From Avena insularis (lineage: Eukaryota > Streptophyta > Magnoliopsida > Poales > Poaceae): a stretch of 64,000 bases of DNA. The position numbers and the translations under genes are program-made. How positions within the stretch are numbered: the first letter of the stretch is position 1; each line of letters opens with the position of its first letter. The DNA lies in the NCBI GenBank assembly GCA_023614405.1, contig CM042691.1:174316927-174380926 (forward strand), read 5' to 3'. Below the pieces are notes generated by a model. It searched no databases, was not told where the DNA came from, and saw only the letters and a program-made list of their open reading frames with translations. Positions 24,625 through 34,561 of this stretch are shown here, piece by piece.

Positions 24625-27055
24625 AACAAGTGAAGGGGGTTTTTGTAGTAGGACACTAAGCTCTAGGTTTGTTTTGCAAAAGCCAGATTTACATCTACTA
24701 AGTTCAGAAGCAAGAGGAAGCTAGTCAAATTTTATAACACCTAAGTGGGAATTTGTATCTCACGCCACAACTCTGTTGTGGTCACGTTAAATTCTCCATT
24801 CATTTCACAAGTCATTTTGAAAACATCTGACGAGGGAACAGTATGGCCACTCCAACTGTCCATAACCGCGGACGTGGCTATTCAAATAGTTTGACACTAT
24901 GTTGAGATTGTACACTTTCACCACAACATTCGATACATCCGTCAGGAACAAATCCTGAATTCACCATACTTAGTATGCGGATAATCAATCCTAACCTTTC
25001 AATTACACGCCCTAGTATAAGCACCTCTCCTGTGAGTTTGGCCTCCCAACCATGACCAACTATCATCTTGGGTACTGCACAGGTGGACAATCTTCACAAG
25101 GTAGCCTCAGCTCAGACCTTGGCCGTGAGGGAACCAATACTAAGGTATATAAGTTTCCAGTCAAGCCCTACCCAATTTTCGGGTATTGTGGTTGTACGGT
25201 AAAATTGGAATGGTATCTCATCCAGACAACCATCAGTTTTATAAAGGGCTAAGGCTCATGCCTCAATATTTTCATCACCAAAATCATCTGGTGTTCGGAA
25301 ACACATGTCAAAACATCTCAATAGAATGATCTATCATTCCAAGGTTTTCATAACCATTTTTCCACCAAGTATTCCCATCTAAAGTTGATCAAGTTTTATG
25401 CTTAGCACTAGCATCTACAAGTGGGGGTAAGTACTACTAAGGGGTGGTAAACTAGTGGGGTTTTACAAAGTTCAATCTCATGCCTTAGGATGACATAAAG
25501 ATTATCTAGCTTAGGACAAGTTTTATGCTCTTTATGCAACCTTAAATTATCTTTCTAGAATCTATAATTCACTTAAGTAAGCTCTAAGTAATAGCTTTGA
25601 TAAAGAAATAAAGTATAAAGCTTGTAAGTAAAACTAGGATTGGGGTTATCAAGTGGGTATGATCACATATGCTTAAGGCATATAGTTGGCATGGTAACAA
25701 GCAAGTATTAGCTTGCATAGGCCAACTTGATTAGTAATGCTTGCATCATTATCAGTATAAGCTTGATAATGTAGGGTATCTTGCAAGTGTTAGCTTGCAC
25801 ATTCAACTAGTAGTATTAGGCTTGCCTTGTGCAGAGCAGTGGTTGAAGTTCTCCTCGTCTTCTTCTTTGTATTATCGTCCTTCCTACTCGTATCCTTGGT
25901 CGGTACTAGCGTCTATAAATAAATACGAGGTACACAATCACCAAACAATACTTAACTACTTTCAATCATCACACAAAGGGGTTCTATAGATGATCTAGGA
26001 TCATCACTAACATTACAAGCACTTGACTTAATGATTTTATTTTTAGAAAAGTATTTTCTACTCATTGAAAAACTACTTAAGATTTAATATTCTCCAAACC
26101 AAGCATGGGATCATGTTGAGACATGTCATCACCACATATTTCAGTTCATGGGAATGTGATTTAAAGTGGTGTCACAATTTAATAAGGTTTAACCTTTTTA
26201 TTTTAAATAAAATAAGTGACTAGAAATGCCTATGTGGCATTCTTTTATTACTTGAACATTATTTCTATAAGTAAACCCATATATTTTTATATATTATGAA
26301 AGGTATGATCAATTGTGATTTTTGAGAGTTGGAATCAACTCAAAAGATATTATGGTTTAAATTTGAAAAATGTTTGAATGCAGAAAAGCTTCTTCCTAGT
26401 TATTTTTACCAAGGGTGATCTACATATCCAAATGATTTGAATCCAACGGGCTTGGATTCAGCATTTCCAGACCTTTCTAACAAAATTGGTTTCATTCAAT
26501 TTGGTTCACTGAATCGAGCTGTGTTGATTTTTGAAACTAGGTACAGAACTGTGTTTGAATGAAAATGGAAAAATCCAAATTCAAACGAGTGGGCTGCGTG
26601 GGAAGAGAAAATGGGCCAGCCTGCTACGCACAGTGCTTACGCGGGCTGGTTAAGTTGTTGTCCCCATGCGTCAGTGAGACGGGGGGTGCGAAGCAGTACG
26701 GGGCAACGTAGTGCGTTGGATCTAGTTCTAATCCAACGGCTCTGGTTCATCGTCCAAGTCGGGCAGCGCCGGCGAGACAGAACCCTAACACGGCAGGTGG
26801 GGGTCGTGGGAGGCTCACCGGGGCTCAGGCGAGAATCGGCGAGGCGGGCGAACGACGAAGTCAACGACGGCGAACCTCCTGGTACCGACAGCTTCTCCTA
26901 GGGCGGCTCCAATCGCTGGCTTCCTTCTTCTCCAGCAGCGGCGGGCTCCGGCCAAATTCCGGTGATACGCTGCTCGCCTTGCTCCGGGAACAGGGTGGAA
27001 CGATCAGTGAGGAGAGGGGAGTGAGATGGTGTGAAGAGTTTGAGCGGGGGAGGCC

Positions 27056-27063
27056 TCTATTTA
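27056..27063 (-). promoter_or_regulatory. Possible TATA box of Tekay LTR
   Basis: On the minus strand TAAATAGA is followed by GGCCTCCC. It lies about 1.27 kb inside the LTR, within the GC-rich zone, as expected for a U3/R boundary. The assignment rests on composition and position only. Confidence 0.35.
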
Positions 27064-28327
27064 GTCTCGACTACGAGACCGAACGGGATGGGCAGGCGAC
27101 GGTGGCGACCTGGCTACGGGCTGCTAGAGGCATGGCCGAGGGTGGCGATCGATCGGTGGTTTCCAGGCGATGCTCTATGGCTTTAATGCGTGTATAGGGT
27201 CGGTGGCAAACGGTCTAGAACGCTCGATGTTCTGCACGGCAGAGGCGGCGTCTTTGACAGCGAGCGGTGGTTACGGGGTACGGGCGGTGAAATGGGCATG
27301 TCTGGCGGTCTCCTGGGACGGTGGGGAGCATGTTGGCGGGCGGCGAGGGCTCGAGGTGGTCAGGTTGCGTGGGAACGGTGCGTTCTCTGCGGTGCACGTT
27401 GGCATGGTCGACAGCAGCACGGGCGCGGCGTTCCTGGCGGTTCTGGCTGCTGTCTGCGAGGCAGGGCTGGTCGAGAGGGGGAGGTGAGGCATGGGCTACC
27501 TCCCAAACAAGGTTGGCATGGCTAGTTCTTCCTCTAGCCCGCTGTCCACACTGGGGTGACATGGGTGTTCTCAGCTCTTCACCATTGATGACATTGGCAA
27601 GCCTACAGTGGGGCTAGTGATTAGTTAAGTTTGTTAGATGATCTAATGAGGTTGCTGTGAGCTAGAGAGGGAACAAGTTTGGCCAGAATCACTGCACACT
27701 ATAGTGTTTAGATTTTGTTTGATTTGAATTAGCAAGGTGTTTGATGAAATGGCCGCATGAATTCAAGTTTTGAATTTTGAAAAGATTTTTGGTGGGTGTG
27801 CTAAGCATGTGCTAGTGAGTCTGTGGATGCTTGGGTTTTGAAAGTTGAGCTTGTTTGAGTGGTTTTTGCAAAAGTGGGATCTTCCCCTAAGATATAGATT
27901 CAATTTTGAACTGTCATTTAAACTATGCATTCAAATGTTTTTGGATGATCACAAGGTGGCCTTGGTACTTTATTATGATTACTATCAAGGGGTGTAAAGA
28001 TCCAAACACGTTTCTGTTAAGTTTTGAAAGTTAGAGACAGCCAAAGTAGGCATGGGAGTTAAATTGGCCAAAGTGACCATTCCCTTATTTTGTTTGTTTT
28101 GATTTATTGGTCTTTGGGAAAAGTGTGGGGATTGTTTAGATGATGTTTATTTCACCTAAGAATCCTTTTACAAGCAAAGAAACACACAAGCAAGTTCAAA
28201 AGAATCCAAATTGGAATACATACACACATGCATGCTTTCATATTTTTATTTAGAAAAGTTTTTGTTAATCCTAAATTTTGCTGATTAGAGTTTGATGATC
28301 CAAGTTCAATATTTTTGGGATATTACA

Positions 28328-28342
28328 AACATTCCCCCCTTA
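28328..28342 (-). other. Polypurine tract of Tekay-type element
   Basis: On the minus strand TAAGGGGGGAATGTT lies directly before the 3' LTR start TGTAATATCCC. It lies about 45 bp after the end of the pol reading frame. This is the expected plus-strand primer position. Confidence 0.8.
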
Positions 28343-28387
28343 AACAAAATCTCGTCCCGAGATTTTAAAAAGGACGAAAAAGATTAC

Positions 28388-31300
28388 CTAGGATTTTAAG
28401 AGATCGGGAAACTCCGTCCTGATCTGATCTTCGCACTCCCAGGTAGCTTCCTCTTCCGTGTGGTTGCTCCACTGAATTTTGAGAAACTTGATGCTTCGGG
28501 TTCTGGTAGTTCTGAAAGCTTCTTCCAAAATACGGATGGGTACTTCGGGACAGGTTAGGTCATCATTGATCTCTATAGTCCGGTGATCAATATTCTTGAA
28601 TACTTCAGTCTTCTCTGGGACTTCGAGACACTTGCGAAGTAATGAGATATGGAACACATTGTGCACGGCTGACATCTCTTCGGGTAGTTCCAATTGATAC
28701 GACACTTCTCCTCGACGGTTAAGAATCTTGAAGGGTCCGATATATCTGGGGGCTAACTTTCCTTTGAGTTGGAAACACTGCATTCCTTTTAATGGCGACA
28801 CTTTCAGATATACAAAATCTCCTATGTTGAAGGCGAGGTCTCGATGTCTCTTGTCGGCGTAACTCTTCTGTCTGGACTGGGCTGTCTTGAGGTGCTCACG
28901 AATCTTGTGAACCTTCTCTTCTACTTCTCGTAGGATGTCAGGTCCGAAAATCTGACTCTCTCCTACTTCCGACCAGTTCAAATGGGTGCGACACTTCCTT
29001 CCGTACATGAATTCAAATGGGGCCATTTGCAAACTAGCTTGATAACTATTGTTGTATGAAAATTCTGCAAACGGTAGACAGTCTTCCCACTTAGATCCAT
29101 ACTCTAACACACATGATCTCAACATGTCTTCGAGTATTTGATTTACTTGCTCCGTTTGTCCATTGGTCTGAGGGTGATAAGTGGTGCTGAAATCTAGGCG
29201 GGTTCCTAAACCTTCTTGGACTCCCTTCCAGAATCTCGAGGTAAATTGAGTTCCTCGATCAGATACGATGTTCTTGGGGACTCCATGCAAACTAACGATT
29301 CTAGAGATGTATAACTCCGCTAGCTTCGAACTCTGATATGTGGTCTTGACGGGTAAGAAATGGGCGACTTTGGACAATCTGTCCACTATGACCCAGATAG
29401 AGTCATTTCCCCTACTAGAAGTAGGCAATCCGGTGATGAAGTCCATTCCAACGGAATCCCATTTCCATTCCGGAATCTGCAATGGTTGCAACAATCCAGC
29501 GGGTCTTTGATGTCCCACCTTGACTCGCTGACATATATCACACTTGGCGATATAGCTTCCGATTTCTCTCTTCATCTTATGCCACCAAAATTGCTCTTTC
29601 AAATCTTGATACATCTTAGTTCCTCCGGGGTGGATAGAATAAAGAGTATCATGAGCTTCCTTCAGAATCACTTCTTTCAACTCAGAATCTGCTGGTACAC
29701 AAAGGCGTCCTTTGTACCACAGAACTCCTTCTTCGTCTTCGGTGAATCCGAGTACCTTGCCTGTACCGATACGACGCTTGATTCCATTGATACTAGCATT
29801 TCCTTTCGGCGCCTCTTTGATCTGGCTGATCAAAGTGGGTTGAAGTTCTATGCTAGCCAAAAATCCTTCACTCACTAATTCCATTCGAAAATCTTCCATC
29901 TCTTTGTGCAGACTTGGTTGCTCCTTCAAAATCATGGAGTTCAAGCGGCACGGCAATCTGCTAAGGGCATGTGCTACCACATTGGCTTTACCGGGGTGAT
30001 AGTGAATGTCCAGATCGTAATCCTTGATTAGCTCAATCCATCTTCTCTGCCTCATATTTAGCTCCTTCTGAGTGAATATATACTTCAAGCTCTTGTGATC
30101 CGAATAAATCTCACAACGGTTTCCCATCAGGTAGTGCCTCCATGTCTTCAGGGCTAGAACTACGGCTGCGAGTTCGAGGTCATGGGTTGGGTAATTTTGC
30201 TCATGTTGTTTCAATTGTCGGGATAGATAAGATGTAACCTTGCCTTCTTGCATTAGCACACATCCGAGATTGATCTTGGATGCGTCACAATACACGTCGA
30301 AGGGCTTCATGATATCCGGCATGATTAAGATTGGGGCTGAAATCAATCTCCTTTTGAGTTCTTGAAAACTCGCCTCACATTTGTCGGTCCATTCAAACTT
30401 CTTGTCCTTCTTCAGCAATTGGGTCATGGGTCTGGCGATACTCGAGATTCCTTCTACGAACTTGCGGTAGTATCCCACCAATACGAGAAATGCACGAATT
30501 TGGGTTTGAGTGGTTGGGGCTTTCCAATCTTCGACATCTTTCACCTTTGCAGGGTCAACGGCAATTCCTTCGGCTGATACAATGTGACCGAGGAATCCTA
30601 CCTCCTGTAACCAGAATTCACATTTGCTAAACTTGGCATACAACTGATGCTCTCCAAGGGTTCCAAGAATGGTCCTTAGGTGTAGCTCATGTTCTTCTTC
30701 TGATTTGGAATAAATCAGAATTTCATCGATGAAAACAACAACAAACTTATCCAGGAAGTCCATAAAAATCTTATTCATGAGATTCATGAAATAAGCGGGG
30801 GCATTGGTTAATCCAAAATACGTGACAGTATACTCGTATAATCCATAACGGGTGGTAAAGGCAGTCTTTGGAATATCCTCTACGCGAATCTTGAGTTGAT
30901 GATAGCCTGTCCTAAGATCAATCTTAGAAAATATTTTGGCACCGGTCAACTGATCAAACAAATCTTCTATCTTGGGCAAGGGGTACTTGTTCTTGATGGT
31001 GACATCATTCAACTTCCGATAATCTGTACACAAACGGTTACCTCCATCCTTCTTGTCCACGAACAAGACAGGTGATCTCCATGGTGACGCACTTGGTTGA
31101 ATCAATCCAATTTCCAACATGGCATCCAGTTGCTTCTTCAGTTCTGCTAGTTCAGACAGGTTCATACTATATGGTCTATGGGCTATGGGTCCTGTTCCGG
31201 GGATTAGTTCGATGATAAACTCGATATCTCGATCTGGGGGCATATCGGGCAAAACATCTAGAAATACATCGGGGTATTCACAGACTATCTGGACTTGGTC

Positions 31301-31468
31301 AATGGTAGGTTGGGATAAAATCTTGTTGCACTTGAATTGACGAGGTAAGGTTTCAGATATATGCTCGACTGATATTCTGGCTATACTGGTCATGGTTATG
31401 GCTTTCTTGGCACAGTCAATCAATCCTTTATGTGTGGACATCCAATCCATTCCTAGTACTACTTCCAA
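28388..31468 (-). CDS. pol: Tekay-type Pol: protease end, RT, RNase H, integrase, chromodomain-like tail
   Basis: A 1026-codon frame without stops; the listed start is the first ATG and is not the natural one, because the frame begins inside the protease C-terminus (VVLGMDWM). RT spans about residues 128-300. Its catalytic box reads FIDEI at 246-250, where active Ty3 elements have two aspartates, so the second Asp is Glu (codon 30722-30724). RNase H follows (CDAS, DLELAAV, SDHKSL), but its last acidic position reads VVAHALSR instead of the usual ADALSR. Integrase keeps the HHCC finger (ending CDICQR) and the DDE residues in [15 protein letters not shown] and [14 protein letters not shown] module (YIGPFKI) and a C-terminal chromodomain-like segment ([14 protein letters not shown]) close the protein. 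It would make cDNA and integrate it, but the RT and RNase H changes and upstream frameshifts argue it is inactive. Confidence 0.93.
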   Translation of the reverse strand: MEVVLGMDWMSTHKGLIDCAKKAITMTSIARISVEHISETLPRQFKCNKILSQPTIDQVQIVCEYPDVFLDVLPDMPPDRDIEFIIELIPGTGPIAHRPYSMNLSELAELKKQLDAMLEIGLIQPSASPWRSPVLFVDKKDGGNRLCTDYRKLNDVTIKNKYPLPKIEDLFDQLTGAKIFSKIDLRTGYHQLKIRVEDIPKTAFTTRYGLYEYTVTYFGLTNAPAYFMNLMNKIFMDFLDKFVVVFIDEILIYSKSEEEHELHLRTILGTLGEHQLYAKFSKCEFWLQEVGFLGHIVSAEGIAVDPAKVKDVEDWKAPTTQTQIRAFLVLVGYYRKFVEGISSIARPMTQLLKKDKKFEWTDKCEASFQELKRRLISAPILIMPDIMKPFDVYCDASKINLGCVLMQEGKVTSYLSRQLKQHEQNYPTHDLELAAVVLALKTWRHYLMGNRCEIYSDHKSLKYIFTQKELNMRQRRWIELIKDYDLDIHYHPGKANVVAHALSRLPCRLNSMILKEQPSLHKEMEDFRMELVSEGFLASIELQPTLISQIKEAPKGNASINGIKRRIGTGKVLGFTEDEEGVLWYKGRLCVPADSELKEVILKEAHDTLYSIHPGGTKMYQDLKEQFWWHKMKREIGSYIAKCDICQRVKVGHQRPAGLLQPLQIPEWKWDSVGMDFITGLPTSSRGNDSIWVIVDRLSKVAHFLPVKTTYQSSKLAELYISRIVSLHGVPKNIVSDRGTQFTSRFWKGVQEGLGTRLDFSTTYHPQTNGQTEQVNQILEDMLRSCVLEYGSKWEDCLPFAEFSYNNSYQASLQMAPFEFMYGRKCRTHLNWSEVGESQIFGPDILREVEEKVHKIREHLKTAQSRQKSYADKRHRDLAFNIGDFVYLKVSPLKGMQCFQLKGKLAPRYIGPFKILNRRGEVSYQLELPEEMSAVHNVFHISLLRKCLEVPEKTEVFKNIDHRTIEINDDLTCPEVPIRILEEAFRTTRTRSIKFLKIQWSNHTEEEATWECEDQIRTEFPDLLKS

Positions 31469-31469
31469 A

Positions 31470-31706
31470 CTTTAGTTCCAAGTACTATCAGATTAGCATA
31501 AAAATCTATGCCATGGATTTGGATAGGGACGGCTTGGCAAATTTGCCTAGCCTTGGTGGTTGATCCGGGGATTTGAACGATCATAACATGCTTCAGTTTG
31601 GTTGGTTGGATTTTACTAGTGCATGCAAATTCTTCGGTGACAAATGAGTGCGATGCACCAGAATCAAACAACACTCTAGCAAGTACCGAATTAACAGAAA
31701 ACATAC
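31470..31706 (-). pseudogene. Tekay-type protease fragment, frame-isolated
   Basis: The aspartic protease active-site motif LFDSGASHSF is visible in a short frame (31704-31459) lying between gag and the RT frame. It is offset from both. The frame changes sit at about 31703-31710, after AQEAPDIML of Gag, and at about 31465-31475, after LIVLGTK. Each looks like loss of one G. In plant chromoviruses these domains are normally in one continuous frame, so I read both as disabling mutations rather than programmed frameshifts. Confidence 0.85.
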
Positions 31707-32909
31707 CAGCATGATGTCTGGCGCTTCCTGAGCTTCTTCAGCATGCATGAGAAAAAGACGGCCGTTGCGGTTGAGCGAATTCCCTGGGGCAAACCTTCTT
31801 CCTAGCTGAACACGACGCTGCTGCTGAGCTGGGGCATTAGTATTGGGGGCTGTAGCATTCTTCTTGTTAGGGAACCCGTTGGAGTAGTGACCCTTATTTC
31901 CACAGTCATAACAAGTCACCCGCGACTTGTCCTTTGATGCAACAGGCACATCATTGCTTCCAGTCCTCGGGGCAGTGTTGGTGTTGGCGGTAGCATTGTT
32001 GTTGTTGAACTTGGGTGGTGCACGGTTGAAATTGCTAGAGTTGCCGGGGTTGTTGTGATTTCTTCCGGGCCTAGGGTTTCCACGGTTGGGATAGGTCGAA
32101 CGGTTCATTGGGGGTCTGTTGGTTCTCGGGGAAAATCCAGGAGATGGGTTAGGGCGATACTTTGGGGTCTGATGGGTTCCTGGCTGATGCATCATGCGAC
32201 GCTTGTGGTTCTCATTGGCTTGGTTGATCTTTCCTTCCATCTCGATGGCAGATTCGACCAGGGCTTCAATATCAGCAAAGGGGATATTGACTAACACAGT
32301 CTGCATCTCATCATGCAGACCATTCAGGAATCTTTCTTTCTTCTTGGCTTCGGTGTCGATCTCATCCGGGGCATACCTAGCTAATGACAAGAATTTGTCA
32401 CGGTATTCCACTACGGTCATCCTTCCTTGCTTCAGTTCTATGAACTCATCTCTCATTCTCTTGATCAAACCCGGTGGCACATGGGTTCTGCTGAACTTTA
32501 CCTTGAATTCTTCCCAGGTCATCATCTGTCCTCCGGTCATCGCACGAACACTGTTCCACCATGCTCTGGCATCTCCGGCTAGATAGTGGGTGGCGAACAG
32601 AACTTTCTCGTTAGCTTCCACTCCTGCTACTTCTAGGTTGTTTTCCATGGTTTGCAGCCAATCGTCGGCATCTAAGGGCTCCTCCAACTTAGTGAAAACA
32701 GGTGGGTTGGTATTCTGGAAATTCTTGAGCTTAGATCCATGGTTGTCCTGATTTCCTTAGCCTTGGTTGTTGTGGGCCAGCTGGGCTATCTGTTGAAGGG
32801 TGGCTAGGTTGGCTTGACGTTCGGCTCTTTCGGCTTCGCGGTCAAAAACCAACATTTGCAGGATCTGCAACATCGGGTTCGGGGATGAACCACTTCCACC
32901 GCGTGGCAT
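31707..32909 (-). pseudogene. gag: Tekay-type gag with premature stop and damaged zinc knuckle
   Basis: The natural start is probably the ATG at 32909-32907 (MPRGGSGSSPNPM), which is in frame with the main gag reading frame. A TAA at 32759-32757 interrupts it after about 50 codons. Re-entry at the ATG 32687 gives a 364-codon frame holding the retrotransposon Gag domain (DADDWLQTME, LAGDARAWW, WEEFKVKF, RDKFLSLARYAP). A basic, Pro/Asn-rich region follows. The CCHC knuckle, counted from that second start, has C259, C262 and H267, but the fourth ligand is F272 instead of Cys, which should impair nucleic-acid binding. The last ~40 codons to 31593 are out-of-frame read-through across the protease region. 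Confidence 0.88.
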
Positions 32910-33084
32910 CTGAATATTGAGATAGATCATGAGAAAAGAGGGAAATTTCTAAGGTTCTGGGACTTTGAAAAGTTTTTAAAGTTTGACTCAGATTTTCTAG
33001 CAACTTGCTTTTCATTCATTCATTCATAGCACCTGATACAAACACACACCACAAAACAAGAAAAATAGATGGTTTTAAGAACCA

Positions 33085-33402
33085 TTCTGTTAAGTTTTAA
33101 AAGTTAGAGACAGCCAAAGTACGCATTGGAGTTAAATTGGCCAAAGTGACCATTCCCTTATTTTGTTTGTTTTGATTTATTTGTCTTTGGGAAAAGTGTG
33201 GGGATTGTTTAGATGATGTTTATTTCACCTAAGAATCCTTTTACAAGCAAACAAACACACAAGCAAGGTAATTGAAAAGAATCCAAATTGGAATGCATAC
33301 ACACATGCATGCTTTCATATTTTTTTAGAAAAGTTTTTGTTAATCCTAAATTTTTATGATTAGAGTTTGATGATCCAAGTTCAATATTTTTGGGATGTTA
33401 CA
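33085..33402 (-). mobile_element. 5' LTR remnant of Tekay-type element, ~318 bp
   Basis: Matches 28012-28327 of the 3' LTR and stops at TTCTGTTAAG, after which sequence with no LTR match leads into the gag leader. About 3.7 kb of LTR, including the expected promoter and the normal primer site, is missing. A degenerate primer-site-like GTATCAGGTGC (minus strand, near 33042-33029) lies in the remaining leader. Confidence 0.85.
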
Positions 33403-34544
33403 AGCGTACAACCATACGGGGCCTGGAAAACCTCACGAGCAACTAACTTGCCTAGTAGATTCCATGAGTCACATAGTTCGGGCGTTCCATTCAACATATG
33501 CATAGAAAACCGTTTGAAAGATTTGCCAGGTGCAGGTGCATTCATAATAGGTAGGTAAGCGTGGACCGGGTTTCTTGGGGTCGATGGAGCCCCTGTTAAC
33601 CAACCTCGCCTCACATCTTCAAGTACCGGCTTCGGGATTTGACCCGTTACGGCGGAACCATACTTATTGCGTGAATCATGGTCTCGGCGAAAGCAAGGTA
33701 AAGGTCATGTCTAACCACCCTCTGTCGGCCTTCCAAGGAAGAGGGCTAATCATTGTGGCATTAAGAGAATGTTAGTACGTGTGGGTAAAGTTGTACACCC
33801 CTGGAGGGTAATAATCTTTTCAAAAAGCCATGTTCACGGTTATGAACGCTTGGCGACCAGATTCTAAGATCATAGAGAACTTTAACTTAATCGTAAAACT
33901 TGGTAGATCAACTGTGCTTAAGGATGCCTCCTCATGGGTACGAGGGGGTTATCCTAGTTGGTAGATGATGATGATTCGGTGGATATGAAAAAATGATGAT
34001 CTGTATTTTCGAAGATGTCGCTCTCTTATCCCCTTTTAAAATATTCTAATTAGACGAGATTCTTCTCTCTCTTGTTTTATAAACAAAGATGGCTTTATGC
34101 AAAACAACTCCACCAGCCATAAGTCTTGCAGAGTACACCCTATACTCACCCGCGATTTGTTGATACTTTTGGCAGAGTAAGTGTTCACCCGAAGACAAGT
34201 TCCGTACTACATCTACATCGACGAGTAGCTTGGGGTTCCCGGCCGGCAGCCTGGAATCTATGGGCTGGGACGTCATCGTTATGCTTCAGGCCTCTTAGGC
34301 CACTTGTTAAGTTTTCTATACTTACTAGCATAATTTTCCTTCTGTTGTTTGATGTCTATGGTCAGTGACCTCTGCTTGTAATAATTTGGTTCTTTGCTCA
34401 GTTATGAGCTTGCTGTAACAAATTTTGTGTCGTAGGGTCATTGTTGTGTTACCGATTCTTCACTGGATATTCTCGAGCTTAAGGTTAAGCTTATGTCAGA
34501 CGGAGGTCTGGGATTTGGTTAGCCCTGATCCCGGGGGTGTCACA
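33403..34544 (+). mobile_element. Outer element 5' LTR, right part
   Basis: Continues the split 5' LTR from the duplicated AGCGT to the terminus GTGTCACA. It matches the 3' LTR at 40218-40535 and again from 34506 to the end. The segment 33721-34505 (about 785 bp) has no counterpart in the 3' LTR. It reads like ordinary LTR sequence, so I infer a deletion in the 3' copy. No gene seen. Confidence 0.85.
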
Positions 34545-34549
34545 GTTCT

Positions 34550-34561
34550 TGGTATCAGAGC
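34550..34561 (+). other. Primer binding site, initiator tRNA-Met type
   Basis: TGGTATCAGAGC lies five bases after the 5' LTR end and is the standard 12-base complement of the plant initiator tRNA-Met 3' end used by Tekay and many copia elements. It is intact here. Confidence 0.9.

Larger units (their letters stand above)
24246..28327 (-). mobile_element. 3' LTR of Tekay-type element, 4082 bp
   Basis: On the minus strand it starts TGTAATATCCC at 28327 and ends GGGTGTTGACA at 24246. The outer ~318 bp match the LTR remnant at 33085-33402. A GC-rich stretch (about 26600-27560) lies near a likely promoter. The rest is AT-rich, with no protein gene recognised beyond a short acidic frame near 24508-24624. 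A 4-kb LTR is within the range of large grass Tekay elements. Confidence 0.9.
24246..33402 (-). mobile_element. Nested Tekay/Del-type Ty3 chromovirus (9157 bp, defective)
   Basis: Ends are TGTCAACACCC (24246) and GATGTTACA (33402), with 5-bp duplications AGCGT. On the minus strand the order is truncated 5' LTR (33402 to about 33085), gag, protease, RT, RNase H, integrase, a C-terminal chromodomain-like tail, polypurine tract (28342-28328) and 3' LTR (28327-24246, 4082 bp). Gene order and the tail after the integrase place it in the Tekay/Del group. It is inactive: a premature stop and zinc-knuckle loss in gag, single-base frameshifts at the gag/protease and protease/RT junctions, changed residues in RT and RNase H, and a 5' LTR missing about 3.7 kb. 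Over the ~318 bp that both LTRs retain I count about ten substitutions and three small indels. Confidence 0.95.

Noticed and set aside
27190..27562. Overlapping 98-115-codon frames on both strands in the Tekay LTR
   Set aside because: High GC removes stop codons in all frames; they sit in the LTR promoter region with no recognisable domain.
29360..29878. 172-codon plus-strand frame
   Set aside because: Antisense shadow of the Tekay integrase/RNase H region; no family resemblance of its own.
31459..31706. Programmed frameshifting between gag, protease and RT
   Set aside because: Plant Tekay elements normally use one continuous frame, and this copy has other disabling changes, so simple mutations explain it better.
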